Source of the DNA: Purshia tridentata
Taxonomy: Eukaryota; Streptophyta; Magnoliopsida; Rosales; Rosaceae
Direction: 5' to 3'
NCBI GenBank assembly: GCA_003254885.1
Contig: QANT01002677.1
Coordinates: 124,001-188,000 of the forward strand
Length of the DNA stretch: 64,000 nucleotides
The notes beneath the pieces are model-generated. The model saw only the letters and a list, made by a program, of their open reading frames with translations, searched no databases and was not told where the DNA came from. Below are positions 23,448 through 35,130 of this stretch, piece by piece. Both the position numbers and the translations under genes were made by a program. Positions within the stretch are counted from its first letter, which is position 1, and every line of letters begins with the position of its first letter.

Positions 23448-26324
23448 CGTTAAAAAGAAAAAACATCAAAGGATATATCGATGAGTACTACATATATCCT
23501 TGGTACCCCATATTTTGACAGAGACAGATGTTGCCGTGTGACTACAAGGCAACACTTAAGATTGTCTCAGATTAATTAATTAAACAAAAGTGGCCTTAAT
23601 TACTCTGCGTCCTGCTGGAGATAAAGAAGCTTTCTTTAATTCATTTGTTTTTGGTTAATTTCTTAATTAATTAGCACATCAATTTAAAGTGATGACTAGA
23701 CCTCCATGGCAGGGAACAAAGAAAATATTGGAAGTTATTAAATAACTTGTAAGTGGCTACTGGCTAGTCATTGGAGGCTTGGTTGGTCCCCACTACAGAG
23801 ATTCATGGTACACGAATTAAGAATAGGAAAATATATTGTCTAGTACTACTACGACTCTATATATCATGTCTCATTTCTACCAATGTCATCAGCTTTTTGT
23901 CGTCCAGATCGAGGTCGTAGATTCTAAATGTATGAGGAAAACTTAGTGGATGCTTGTATATATGGACGGCAAGAGAGATCAGGGCATTACTGTCTCTAAT
24001 TAAGTGCACTTTATTAATTAGGATCACTAATTAAAGGTTAATTAGTAGAACTAAGACATGATACTAATGCAAAAACCATTAGAGCAAATTAAAGTTGTTG
24101 TGACCCACCAAAATACTAGTCTCTTTCCTTTAAAATAAGTAGATGTGCGATTTTGGAGAGAGGGACATTACCGGCCAAGATATAGTAAATTAAAAAAATA
24201 GTCCCATAGGTGCATTGAGCTTATCGTAAGATGTGATGATAACCATATATCTTGTCCCCTTCCAATAATTAATTTTTCAAATACCCTAATGTCAAATGCA
24301 TATTTCTCAAACATGCTTGATGACGAATACAAACATGCTTAATACTGACCATCGAGATTCACATTGGACTTGGTCCCTTGATTCATCTAATTAACCTAAT
24401 AATGTGATAATATAAATTAATGAATGTAGATCGATAATATATACATTTTCGTAGCAGTGGAAGCAACCAATTGTTGGAGCAAATAGTGGTATGCATTATT
24501 ACAGAGATTACCAATTGTTCCAACGTGTTCTCTCCCTTTTTAAGTACAAACGATAATATTACTATTTCGTGGTCTTCTAAATTATTGGCTCAAACATGTT
24601 CTTTTCATGAACCAAAGTTAATTAAGTACTACACGCGCGCGCATATGCAAATCAAGAACACAGAATGCTAGACATTAAGAAATAATTGAACCACCAAACC
24701 ACCAAACCATAGCTCTAAAAGTTGTTATATAAATACAGTACACATATTTAATTTAATTACGAAGCTAGATTGACAATTTGATTCTGGTAAACTGTCCGAG
24801 TCCATATGCTGAAGCTTTGGTTGGTCCGATGGGGCATCTTCGTACTACTGAAGGGTTCCCTTTGCTAGCTGCATGCTGGTCCCAACGGATCGATTAATTC
24901 TCAGATATTAGCACGCATGCCTAGCTTACCTTTCTTAAGTATCGACTTAATTAACCTCATGAAATTAATTACGATCCTTTTAAATAATAAGCAAGCTGCA
25001 GGTATATATCGATCTATATATCAAGTTGAAATGGTTGTATCATCTGGTACATCTCTATCGCTAGCTATTATTAATTTACAGCCGAATTAAAGCTAGCTAA
25101 TTCCACCTTGCTTATATTTACAGGCTTTGGCTTCAACTTGGAAGCTAATTTTTACAAATGAGCTTGGAAATTAATAACCCCAATATCACTTATTACTTTA
25201 TATCAATTTTCATTCTCTTCATCCTCCACCTTTTGTTATAACCTTTGTTTTGTCGCTGTTCAATAAAAATGAGCAGCAACTTTCTTCGTTGCTCGAAACA
25301 TGGAGCATAATATATAAAAACAGCACTCAACACACTCGCTTTATACATATGCATGGTTTTCTATCACAAACTTTATCACTGACTATAAAGATTATGTTGG
25401 CAAGAAGCATCTTGATCGTGGTCCAATCTACCTTGTTGACACAATAATTAAACCGTGCATGATATGTTTTTGCATTGATTTCTTATTGGATCCCCCCGAA
25501 AGTTTAACCCCCATATGTTACTTATAATGAGGATTGAAGCTCAGACCAATATTTGTAAATAAGTATACATTGGAGCTGTCTCTTTCAAACCATAATTAAT
25601 AAACATGGAAAGCCTCCTTTGTTGAAACCTAACAATATCAGGTAACTGTGCGGTGAAAAGGAGACATGGGCATGGACATCCATCATTTTGTTAAGCAACC
25701 ACAAATAATTGAAGATATGAGAGCCAATGACAAGGAAAAAAGTTAAACGCGGGGGAATTAAAAACCCTTCACTTTTTTATAGCTTAAGAAAAAAACGATA
25801 AGCATGAATTTGTGAACTCAATTTATTCTTAGGTGTAATAGGTATATATATATATATACACAAATTAAGTTTATTTCACAATAAATAGTCATATAACTAA
25901 CACGTAAAGAAATATTGTAAAAATAACATTATATACACTCATTTCATTAGACTTAAAAAATTCTATTTTCTTAATGAACAATTCAGTATGATAAATTAAA
26001 ATATTACTTTTTTCACTCTCTCTCTTCTTTTTTCTTTTTATATTTGGGCAAATACATTACTTTTTAAAAGTCACAGTATGATGAATCATGTCTTTTGGTT
26101 ACTTAACTTAAAAAAAGAAGCAAATAGGGATTAAAGAAAGCAGAAGACATGCATGTCCAAGTGGAAAGGGGCCAATAGCGACTCTACAAGAATAGATAAA
26201 TACTTTAAAAGCTACTCGTATGATTCTGTGTTAATTAACATTAATTAAGAGGCTTAAGGTTTAAAGCACTAAAAAGCTTCAGTTTGAAAGGATAGATTAT
26301 CATTTAGTGTTCCACCCATCATCT

Positions 26325-26633
26325 TTATTTGTTCACCATGCTACCCATTAAGCAAAGGGAATATATATAAAGTAAATTTTCAAAAAAGAAGAAGTCTAAA
26401 AAGTGAAGAATGATAGTAGTAATATTCTTGTTTCCATTTGTGGTCAGCTTAGTCTTCTGAATCCCCGAAATGAAAAAGGGTCCGTACGTAGCAGTGTAGC
26501 ACCAGCTAAGACGGATCCTCAACCCATGGCTTTGTGAAGGAGACCCACGTTGTAAAGTGGGCGACCCCTCGGAGCCACCCAAGGGACTAAAGGTGGTTCC
26601 AAAAACTCTTCGATCCCAAACATCTAAAAACAA
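26325..26633 (-). other. Unassigned open frame in a GC-richer patch
   Basis: A 102-codon frame on the minus strand lies in a locally GC-rich island (about 26,450-26,620) within very AT-rich DNA. The peptide ('VFGTTFSPLGGSEGSPTLQR') matches no family I recognise. Short complementary blocks (CCCACGTTGTAAAGTGGG) can fold. It could be a noncoding RNA, a captured fragment or chance; I do not call it a gene. Confidence 0.25.
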
Positions 26634-27612
26634 GAATATGTTTAAAATTAAATTGAAAGAAAAAGAAATAAGTTATTGGAGCTCATCCAAATAATAAAGT
26701 TAGATAATTAAATTAAGATTTTAATATGTTTAAAATTTAATTTTGTCCAATATAATAAAATAAAATATTAAAAAATATATATTATACTGTTCAAATTCAC
26801 AGTACTACTTTTACATAAAACTATTACCTCTCACATAATTGTGGGCCGGACTATTCAATGGTAAATTCATCGGTCAACCTAAGTAGTAATTCTTAACATT
26901 GGTCTGGGGAATATCCATTATTTGGAAGTATAAGTGTCCTAATTATTGTCCCTTCTATGCCACCTAGCTACCTATACCTTTCTTTTATATTTAACTTTAG
27001 TAGTAGAGTAATAGAATTCAATAGCTCTTGTTTAAGATAAACAAAGAACGTTTTCCAACGTACTTATATTAATTAATGATATTCCATGCCCAATTGCATA
27101 CTATAGTAAAAGTAACTAACCATGCTATATTTATCCAACGAATAAAACAAACAAAAATTTATGTCATGTTTTAAAAATTGATGTTAATTTATACCTCTCG
27201 TATAAGATTGTGTTTTTTTGTGTAAATAATACAAGAAACTAGGTCCTGATTAATTACTCTAAATATTAAAGTTGAAATGGTTCATGCATCATGCAGATCA
27301 TGTATAAGAATAATGAGTCACTTCAATTGATGTAGTTTGCGTGTGCCTGGGGAAATCATACCCATCAGTTAAGATCGAGTGTCCCTCCGATTCTGGCCTC
27401 CTTTCCTTGTAAGACAATAAATGCTAAAGAAATTAAGAATGGTCATTTGATTAAACTAAGAAATATATATATAAGCCCTTTCCATTGAGGGATCCCTTAT
27501 CAACGAGAAAGTTTTATATGATATTTTAACGATCTTAACCGTTTATTTTTTAATCTATATTCAAATATATATTATTCTTGCAAAAAATTAGACAAATAAA
27601 AAACTATTAAGC

Positions 27613-27960
27613 TGAAAAAATTTGAACATCTAACCCAAAACCAATTGGTAATGAGTGAAAAGGCCTAAGACTTTATAAAAATATATGCTAAGCTCTATTT
27701 TTTCGATGTGTGACATTGCTCCATATTATTCTCAACACGCTCCCGCACGTGTGGCGAGATTTTGAGCTTAATAAGTGGACAAATTGTATTGGGTAAAGTG
27801 GGAGCATGTGTGACTATTGAGCCTTATACATGAATAACTAAGCTCTGGTACCATGATAGAATTTGAGCATCTAACCTAAAACCAATTGGCAATGAGTGAA
27901 GAGACCCAAGACCTTATAAATACATATAATGTGGCCCATTGCTCCACATTACGCTCAACA
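27613..27960 (-). mobile_element. TRIM (terminal-repeat retrotransposon in miniature), non-coding
   Basis: Two direct repeats, 27613-27737 and 27854-27960, flank an internal segment of 116 bp. Read on the minus strand each repeat starts TGTTGAG, and the repeat at 27854-27960 ends in CA. Immediately after it lies a primer-binding site at 27842-27853 (minus TGGTACCAGAGC) that closely matches the 3' end complement of plant initiator tRNA-Met. A purine-rich tract at about 27738-27752 precedes the other repeat. Near-identical 5-bp flanks, taagc (27608-27612) and taaac (27961-27965), are the target-site duplication. At about 348 bp and with no coding capacity it is a TRIM, mobilised in trans. The repeats are visibly diverged, so the insertion is old. 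Confidence 0.8.
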
Positions 27961-29636
27961 TAAACTATCTAATTTTGATCAAATAAATAGACAAACAAAA
28001 TATTTTAGATAAACACTTGAAAAGAGGACCATTTAATCAAACGGGTAAATGACTTCTGATTTAGCTAATTTTTGGCAAAGATGCTTCTTCAGTAGAGACC
28101 TAAAATGTATACGATTCTGATCATCGAAATACAATGTGAATTGGGTTCTACAAGAGATTCCTTATTTAACTTAAATGAGAGATCCCGAAAGCGACTTATA
28201 TATATATTTGTGCATGCATATGCGATGAACAACTTAAATAGCATACGATTTACGAACCTAGCTTGCAATATATGCAATATATGAAAACCATGTGATTTGC
28301 CTTAATTTTCTCATTCTACTTGATTGTCTTGGTTCAAAATATTTGGTCTATACTTGAAAAAATATACTAAAATGGTATTATTAATTTACTGTGTGTACTT
28401 AGCTAGAAGATTAACTTTAATTTAGGGCAGTAATCAATATAAGCTTTAGGTCATCATGATATGAGGTGCGTAAATAATTAATTTGAACTCCCATATAAAA
28501 GGTGAGCCAATGTACTCAAAAGCACCAGCATCCTACTTCCTTAGCTAAGTGTTAGTAATAAAGTGAATGAACAAAGTTTCGTGGTCCGGACATTAGCATG
28601 GATGGTTGAGTATAACACTCGACCAGCCTCGACCCTTAAAAGTTATATAGTTTCAGTATTATATTGAGCTCAAATTTAGATAATTAAATTCTAGCTTAAT
28701 GTTATGCGCGCTCAGATTAATATTCTCAGAGACATTAAATTCAACTAATTAATATAAAGTATATAAACTTGGTAGTTGGTACATACGCCAGCTAGGCAGA
28801 TATACACAGGCTCATCAACCCCACAAAATCGTACTTAAGGGAATTGGGAATTCCAAAAATGATGTGAGATTTAATCCCAAACAATAATTATAATACGTAC
28901 TATATGGAAGGAATTACTTTATATTCTATATATAGTTCCTTATAGTAAGTGTTAACGTTGCAAACTTGTTATATTCCACTATTCCAGTACAGAATTGTCC
29001 TATGCATTTTCTATTTACTTGACAAAGAAATTAACAAAAGAATAACGTACAGTCTATTTTCAGACTTGGAGTGAATGAGTTGAGTGAGATGATGAGTTTG
29101 CTATATATGTACACGAACCAATCAAGTATTTTAATACTACTGTCATTACATAATGCGACAACAGAATTTCTTGGATAAAGCCAAAATTGAGGTGGACATA
29201 GCGTTGCATGCTCTTTTTTTTGTTTGGTCTTATAACTCATGAAGCTAGCTAGGCCTAGAGATATGTAAATATTATTGTAATTAAGTTGCTAGCTATAGCT
29301 AGTCTGCTAGATTCACAGCTGGCTTTAATTATATTGTTAATTTGTTCCAATCCTGATTCCTATATATATGGTTTCCACTTTCCATGTTTCAATGCACCAT
29401 TTCTTCACTAGACTAGCTCCTCCATCGATCTTCTCTCTCTCTCTGAAATAATAAGTACTTGCAATACCACGGCCAAGAATTAGCTACTATAAAGACCAAC
29501 GGTACGCTCCCCAAAAGTGACAGACAGCATACAGCTTAATTTGGGGCTTTGAAATTCAACATGCACCAAGGTTTGAATCATATTCATCTTATATTTTTAC
29601 TTAAAAACTTTAATTTATGGACAAGTATAGATATAT

Positions 29637-29651
29637 GTGTGTGTGTGTGTG
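29637..29651. repeat. GT dinucleotide run
   Basis: A short GT microsatellite about 240 bp upstream of the MATE start codon. Confidence 0.8.
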
Positions 29652-29890
29652 AACATATATGATACGCATTGCAAGCTGGGTTTTTGGGTACTAAATACTA
29701 ATTAATATTATGTGTTTTACTTGATGTTTATATATATGCAGTGGTTTTGTTTAATTAATAGCATATATATATCGGACCCCATTGGACAAGCCGTCTCTGA
29801 AAGTGGTCCGTGGGTTGTACAACTTGTACTTTTTATAGGATTGTTTTTGTGTATCCCTTTGGGGTTTTGGCTTTGCAAACTCGGATAGAC

Positions 29891-30173
29891 ATGTGCCTCT
29901 TTGGTGCTGAATCTCGAGGAGGAGGAATTATAAATGGAAATGAGCCTCATGACCTTTTGATTCCAAAGCTGGACGGCGGAGGCCTTCTTGACTATAATGA
30001 AGACCACATGACAATGAGAGCTGCTAGTGCTATAGGAGGCGAAGGCGGCGGCACCACCATCAACACCACCACCATCACCACTTTCATACAAAGCTTCTTT
30101 CAACGCCTCCACCATCTTCCCACAGACCTTCTCCGAAGGGTGCCTCTTACTGAGGTATGTAGCCCCCATCCGC

Positions 30174-30224
<51 letters not shown>

Positions 30225-30585
30225 TTATATGCAAAATGAGCTCATGTCATCTGTCATATATGGACTCATAAGCATGAGGATGGGAATTTGTTTTAATTAA
30301 TTTCTTTTGTGTCCAAATGAATGTTTTTTCCTTTCTTTTTGACCTTTTCAGTGTGACAATGACATACTTGGGAATTAAGTAAAATATTATTATGAGTTAA
30401 AAAAAATCGCATTAGAAGTCAAAAGGATTCAACTTTGCGTATCAGCTCGATGGCATGCTTGATTAATTTTCTGGAAACAGAGTTCTGGGATTGTTTTTTG
30501 GGAAAATAAGTTGAGCATATCTAATATTTCCAACCAACAATCACAGTCATGATCTAAGGCCTTGGCGGTGAACCCTTGAACCTTC

Positions 30586-30617
<32 letters not shown>

Positions 30618-33041
30618 CTGATTCTTCAAAGTGATCTTCTCTGAAGTATTCTGCAGCAACTTTGAGAGAAGCTAGCTAAGGTAGATGCCCACACAGGCCC
30701 ACACTCACACGATTGAAAGGTCTACTTGGGACTTCCAACGTGGGTCCCATAATGGCATAATGTTTGTGTAGGACTCCTATAAGGTCCCCATGCCAATTAA
30801 GGAATAATTAAGAAAACCCATCAATCATAACTGCATATTCAGGTATATATTTGGTCCCAGACTTCCATTCTGCAATTAATGAAACCCACTGGCACTTTAG
30901 TCTCCTAGCCTCCACTGTCTATTTGTCATTTGAAATCTCATTTGAGTTGTTCAGAGAAGTCAAATCTTCAGTCAACCACATTGACCTGTAATTTTTTTAA
31001 AAAAAAATTTCCCATATTTCAAGTAGATGCCATTTTTTCTATCCATAAAAAATGAAAAATGGTTTGGATATAAATATAATTAATATGCAAGAGTTGCATT
31101 TTGCTCTTCTTTTGAGAACCCATATATGTTTGACAGATTCCAGTTTGTAAATAAAGAATATTAAACATGGGTGTTGTGATCAATTTACTTTACACTAAAT
31201 GGAATCAATTATATGGCAGCTATAGATTCTTTTGGCGTACGTTGACATTTTTTTTTATTATCCTCACTTTTAAGAGAGTAGATGCCCTGAAAGTTTTGTT
31301 GGGTACCTCACCATTCACCTTTTGGCCAACTTGCAATTTTATAATGTACGAAAAGCCCAAAGTTGATTGTCAAATAGCGCAAAAAATTCTAAGTCTCATC
31401 TTTAGACTGTATTACATTCTTTTTGGACCATGGGACCTACAAAGTTACACATAAAATTGGCCACTGACTCACTCCCACATCTTATAAATAAAATAATAAT
31501 AATAAGCCTAATACTAATTAATATATGACTGACAAACCTGTTAATTAATATCTCTCTGTGAATTGAAGTAGTGCAATTCCATTGTCTGTCTATTACTTTC
31601 TGTTCATAATGTAAACGAGTCCTTGTAGGTAGGAGAAGAGTTACAATCTCTGGTAAAGATTGGAGGCCCAATAGTGATGACATCCCTGCTTATATACTCA
31701 AGGTCTGTAATTTCAATGCTCTTCTTGGGTCGTCTTGGGAAAACAGAGTTGGCTGGAGGCTCATTGGCACTTGGGTTTGGAAACATCACAGGCTTCTCAA
31801 TCCTTAGAGGCCTGTCAATGGGTATGGACCCAATATGCTGCCAAGCTTATGGAGCCCAGAGATGGTCAGTTCTCAGTCAAACTTATCATAAAACCCTTTG
31901 TCTCCTCCTACTTGTTTCCATACCCATCTCAATTTTGTGGATGAACATGGAGCCCATCTTTTTATGGTTGGGTCAGGACCCCCAAATCACAAAAGTTGCA
32001 AACGTTTACATGGTTTTCTCAATCCCTGAATTGCTAGGTCAAGCTCACCTCCAACCGTTAAGAACCTTTCTAAGAACTCAAGGTCTAACCACCCCACTTA
32101 CCTTAGCAGCCACCCTTTCAGCCCTCCTTCACCTACCCATCAACTATTTTCTAGTCACATACTTGAAATTGGGGGTGGAAGGTGTTGCTTTGGGCCTTGC
32201 TTGGAACACTTTGAACTTGAATGTGGGCTTGGTGATTTACCTTACCATCTCAAGCCATTCATTGAAACCTTGGCATGGGGTCACCATTCTCTCAACCTTT
32301 CAAGGATGGAAACCTTTGCTAAGTTTATCAATACCCAGTTGCATTTCAGTGTGCTTAGAGTGGTGGTGGTATGAAATAATGTTGTTCCTCTGTGGCCTGT
32401 TGAGTAACCCACAAGCTAGTGTTGCAGCAATGGGGATCCTAATTCAAACAACAGGAATATTATATATTTTCCCAATTTCTTTAAGTGCAGCCCTGTCAAC
32501 AAGGGTTGGGCATGCCTTGGGTGCAGGACAACCAAGCAAGGCCAAATGGACAGCCCTGATTGGGCTCATTGTGGCATTTGCATTTGGACTCTCTGCATTC
32601 ATTTTGATGACCACTGTGAGGTCTGTGTGGGGAGCTATGTTCACAGATGAGACACAAATTCTTGATTTGATTTCAACTGCACTTCCAATTCTGGGTCTAT
32701 GTGAACTTGGGAACACTCCCCAAACAGTTGCCTGCGGAGTCTTGACAGGTACAGCAAGGCCTAAGCTTGGTGCAAGGATAAACTTGTGTGCATTTTACTT
32801 CATTGGATTGCCAGTTGCTATTTTGGCAACTTTTACATGCAAATTTGGGTTTGTGGGGCTGTGGCTTGGGCTACTATCAGCACAGGCTTCTTGTTTGTGT
32901 ATGATGGTGTACACATTGGTTCACACAGATTGGAAGCACCAAACTAGAAGGGCAGAGGAGCTGACTCAGGCTGTGGAAGTGAATGAGAATAAAGATAAGG
33001 AAGATGAGGAAAGTGGCTTACTAACTCCTACTGACCTCTGA
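29891..33041 (+). CDS. MATE efflux transporter (DETOXIFICATION family, DTX48-51-like clade)
   Basis: Two exons, 29891-30154 and 31629-33041, giving 558 aa; the donor is GAG|GTATGT and the acceptor TTGTAG|GTAGGAG, phase 0. Exon 1 encodes a Gly/Thr-rich cytosolic N-terminus of 88 residues. Exon 2 encodes the twelve-helix MATE core with two MatE repeats: 'LGRLGKTELAGGSLALGF', 'GLSMGMDPICCQAYGAQ' and 'LGQDPQITKVANVYMVF' in the first half, 'SVCLEWWWYEIMLFLCGLL' and 'CELGNTPQTVACGVLTGTA' in the second. The C-terminus is hydrophilic and acidic. These proteins export organic cations and hormones or specialised metabolites by H+ or Na+ antiport; the closest remembered relatives (DTX48-51, including ADS1 and BCD1) affect growth, iron and abscisic acid or defence responses. 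The substrate cannot be read from sequence. Confidence 0.92.
30155..31628 (+). other. MATE intron with CT and AT/GT microsatellites
   Basis: A 1,474-bp intron. A CT run of about 22 units (30176-30220) starts only 21 bases after the donor site, and a compound AT/GT run lies at 30586-30617. No other gene is visible in it. Confidence 0.85.
30176..30220. repeat. CT dinucleotide microsatellite
   Basis: About 22 CT units just inside the MATE intron. Confidence 0.95.
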
Positions 33042-34436
33042 GTTTACATATATCAAGTATCAGGGGATAATTTACATAGATAACTGGGTACAAATTAATC
33101 TTTTGGTCGAGAAATCACAAATTTTTTTTTGTTTTTTGTGTTTACAGCATTGGAAAGAAAACAAAAATCAAATTACTTGGTCATTAATCAGTAAGGGTAC
33201 TGTTAATACATCATATTTGCTTCATAGTTCCCACAGATTATCCCCTTGTACTATGAATTAATGTAGGTCAAGAACCATCCTTATTATTTGCACAGATGAT
33301 ATGATATGATATGAGGATTTTCTTTTGCAAGACCAAACACGAATTGAGCACTGCAACGGATTCATAGAGAGACAGTGAGAAACAAGTACATACTAGTATA
33401 CTATATAAACCTGCAGATTGGGCCCACCCAATTTGGTTGTCCTTTTAAGTGCATACTGGGCTTTTAAATCAGGGTTAGCAACATTGATGATCTAGACCCT
33501 AATACTTACAAAAGGAAATTACAACTTAAATCCTTGAAGTTTGGGAAATTTAGGGTTAACTTAACTAGAGTTACAACATAATCTAACTCACGCTAACTCT
33601 GGTTAAGACACTAAGCCACCCCTTCTTGGACTTGTTTGGCTGACTCGATCAGCCATTTTATTACAACAAGTACGTCCTTCATTTTCAAGGTACTTTATAA
33701 CGACATTCTTTCTATAGCAATGGTGAACTGTAAGTACGTGACACTACTTATAATGATATTCTTCCTATGGCCATTATTATATATAATACAAATTGATTCA
33801 TTTCTTAATTTTTATTCTTAAATTTCTATAGACATGCATTCAAATGTTATAGCGTTCGTTTTTAATTCTCGAATATTTATGATAAGAATGAAGATACACA
33901 AATGAGATTTATAGTTTACACTAAAATTTTGGATATAAGATTCAAATAAAGCAGTGAATCATTATAATTAAATTCTACATCCTTTTAAGTCATTAATTCT
34001 TGCTGCCATATGCAAGTTCATGGAAGCTGCAGTGAGATTTCCAAGTCCCTCAATACAATATATTCATGACAATATACCAATTGACTCGATTCTTATACAT
34101 TTTCGGTAAATTTGGAAATTCGTAAATCAAATTAACACGACACTTTAGGGCCGGCTCAAGTTTACACATCCACATGTCAAAAAAAAGAAAAAATATATCC
34201 ATATATATTTCTATCAAACAAATCCAAAAACATGTACTCCCCAAATTAAATGTAAAATTTGTAATTAAAAATCATGTGGGAATGAAATCCCGAAATTAGT
34301 GTCTTAGACACTTTAGCAATTTAGCAACCGCGTGTCCTTCATACCTCACCGACCGCTGTGCCTATTAATTTCGTAATTTCCATTTTAGACTACTAATTAA
34401 CCAATTTGCATTTCCAATCTCACATTCTCTCACCCC

Positions 34437-34443
34437 TATAAAA
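34437..34443 (+). promoter_or_regulatory. TATA box of NHL copy 2
   Basis: TATAAAA lies 103 bp upstream of the start codon at 34540; a CT-rich leader follows it. Confidence 0.65.
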
Positions 34444-34470
34444 AGCACCGAAACATATATTGTAATTTTA

Positions 34471-34473
<3 letters not shown>

Positions 34474-34506
<33 letters not shown>
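34474..34506. repeat. CT microsatellite in NHL copy 2 leader
   Basis: About 16 CT units in the predicted 5' UTR. The sister gene at 37060 has a shorter, interrupted CT-rich leader at the same place. Confidence 0.9.
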
Positions 34507-34509
<3 letters not shown>

Positions 34510-34539
34510 TTTATCTCTCTAGATCTCTAGCTATCAGCC

Positions 34540-35130
34540 ATGGGAAAATGCTGCTGTTTTTTCAAATTCCTAATTGGTGGCCTTGTTGTTGCCCTCGGCA
34601 TCTCTGGTTTACTATTCTATTTCGCACTTATCTATGGCCGCGGCAAAGCCCTCAACTACCAGGTCACCAATGCCTCGCTGACCCAGTTTAACTTGACCAC
34701 CAACAAGTACACCCTGGGTCTCTTAAAGTACAATCTGGCCCTCAACATGACCATTGAAAACCCTAACAAAAAGGGTGGATACCACTACGATCGATTCGAA
34801 GCCGTTGCTCGTTTCAAGAACCAAACCCTGAACAACCTTACTTGGAACCCCTTCTACCTAGGGCACAAAAAAAGGGTTGAGTTTAGTGCACTTTTCAAGG
34901 GGGAGCGCTTGATGGCTCTTGGGGGTGACGAGGTTGGAAAGTTTAAGGATGCTACGGTTTTTGATATCCTCTTGAAGCTCTATGTTAAGCAATGGACCAA
35001 AGTTGGGAAGTCCAAGGTTCATCATAGGCTTCAGTATGCATGCTTTTTGAAGGTTCCTTTGAATTCCGACGTGAAATCTGCCGAAACTTTTAAGGTTACC
35101 AAGTGTGACCAGGATTCGTCCCACCACTAA
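34540..35130 (+). CDS. NDR1/HIN1-like (LEA_2) membrane protein, copy 2
   Basis: An intronless gene of 196 aa starting 'MGKCCCFFKFLIGG'. A cysteine cluster at residues 4-6 may be palmitoylated. One transmembrane segment (about 9-31) is followed by an extracellular LEA_2 domain from 'NYQVTNASLTQFNL' with 'NMTIENPNK', 'FYLGHKKRVEF' and 'LLKLYVKQW'. Several N-glycosylation sites are present. It is highly similar to the gene at 37060 and its leader shares 'CTCTAGATCTCTAGC' and the ATGGGAAAA start context, so the two are tandem duplicates. The family acts at the plasma membrane in immunity and stress. Confidence 0.93.
   Translation: MGKCCCFFKFLIGGLVVALGISGLLFYFALIYGRGKALNYQVTNASLTQFNLTTNKYTLGLLKYNLALNMTIENPNKKGGYHYDRFEAVARFKNQTLNNLTWNPFYLGHKKRVEFSALFKGERLMALGGDEVGKFKDATVFDILLKLYVKQWTKVGKSKVHHRLQYACFLKVPLNSDVKSAETFKVTKCDQDSSHH

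Larger units (their letters stand above)
22917..29890. other. Seven-kilobase AT-rich intergenic region
   Basis: No convincing gene is seen. Contents noted: an AT microsatellite at 23422-23447, a GC-richer patch with an open frame at 26,325-26,633, a tiny LTR element (TRIM) at 27613-27960, and a GT run at 29637-29651. The last few hundred bases should include the promoter and 5' UTR of the MATE gene. I looked for tRNA and well-known plant miRNA sequences and saw none. Confidence 0.5.
33042..34539. other. Intergenic region; right part is the NHL copy 2 promoter
   Basis: From about 33,970 onward the sequence is duplicated upstream of NHL copy 3. The left part is the MATE 3' flank. A TATA box lies at 34437-34443 and a CT run at 34474-34506 in the leader. 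No gene is seen. Confidence 0.6.
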
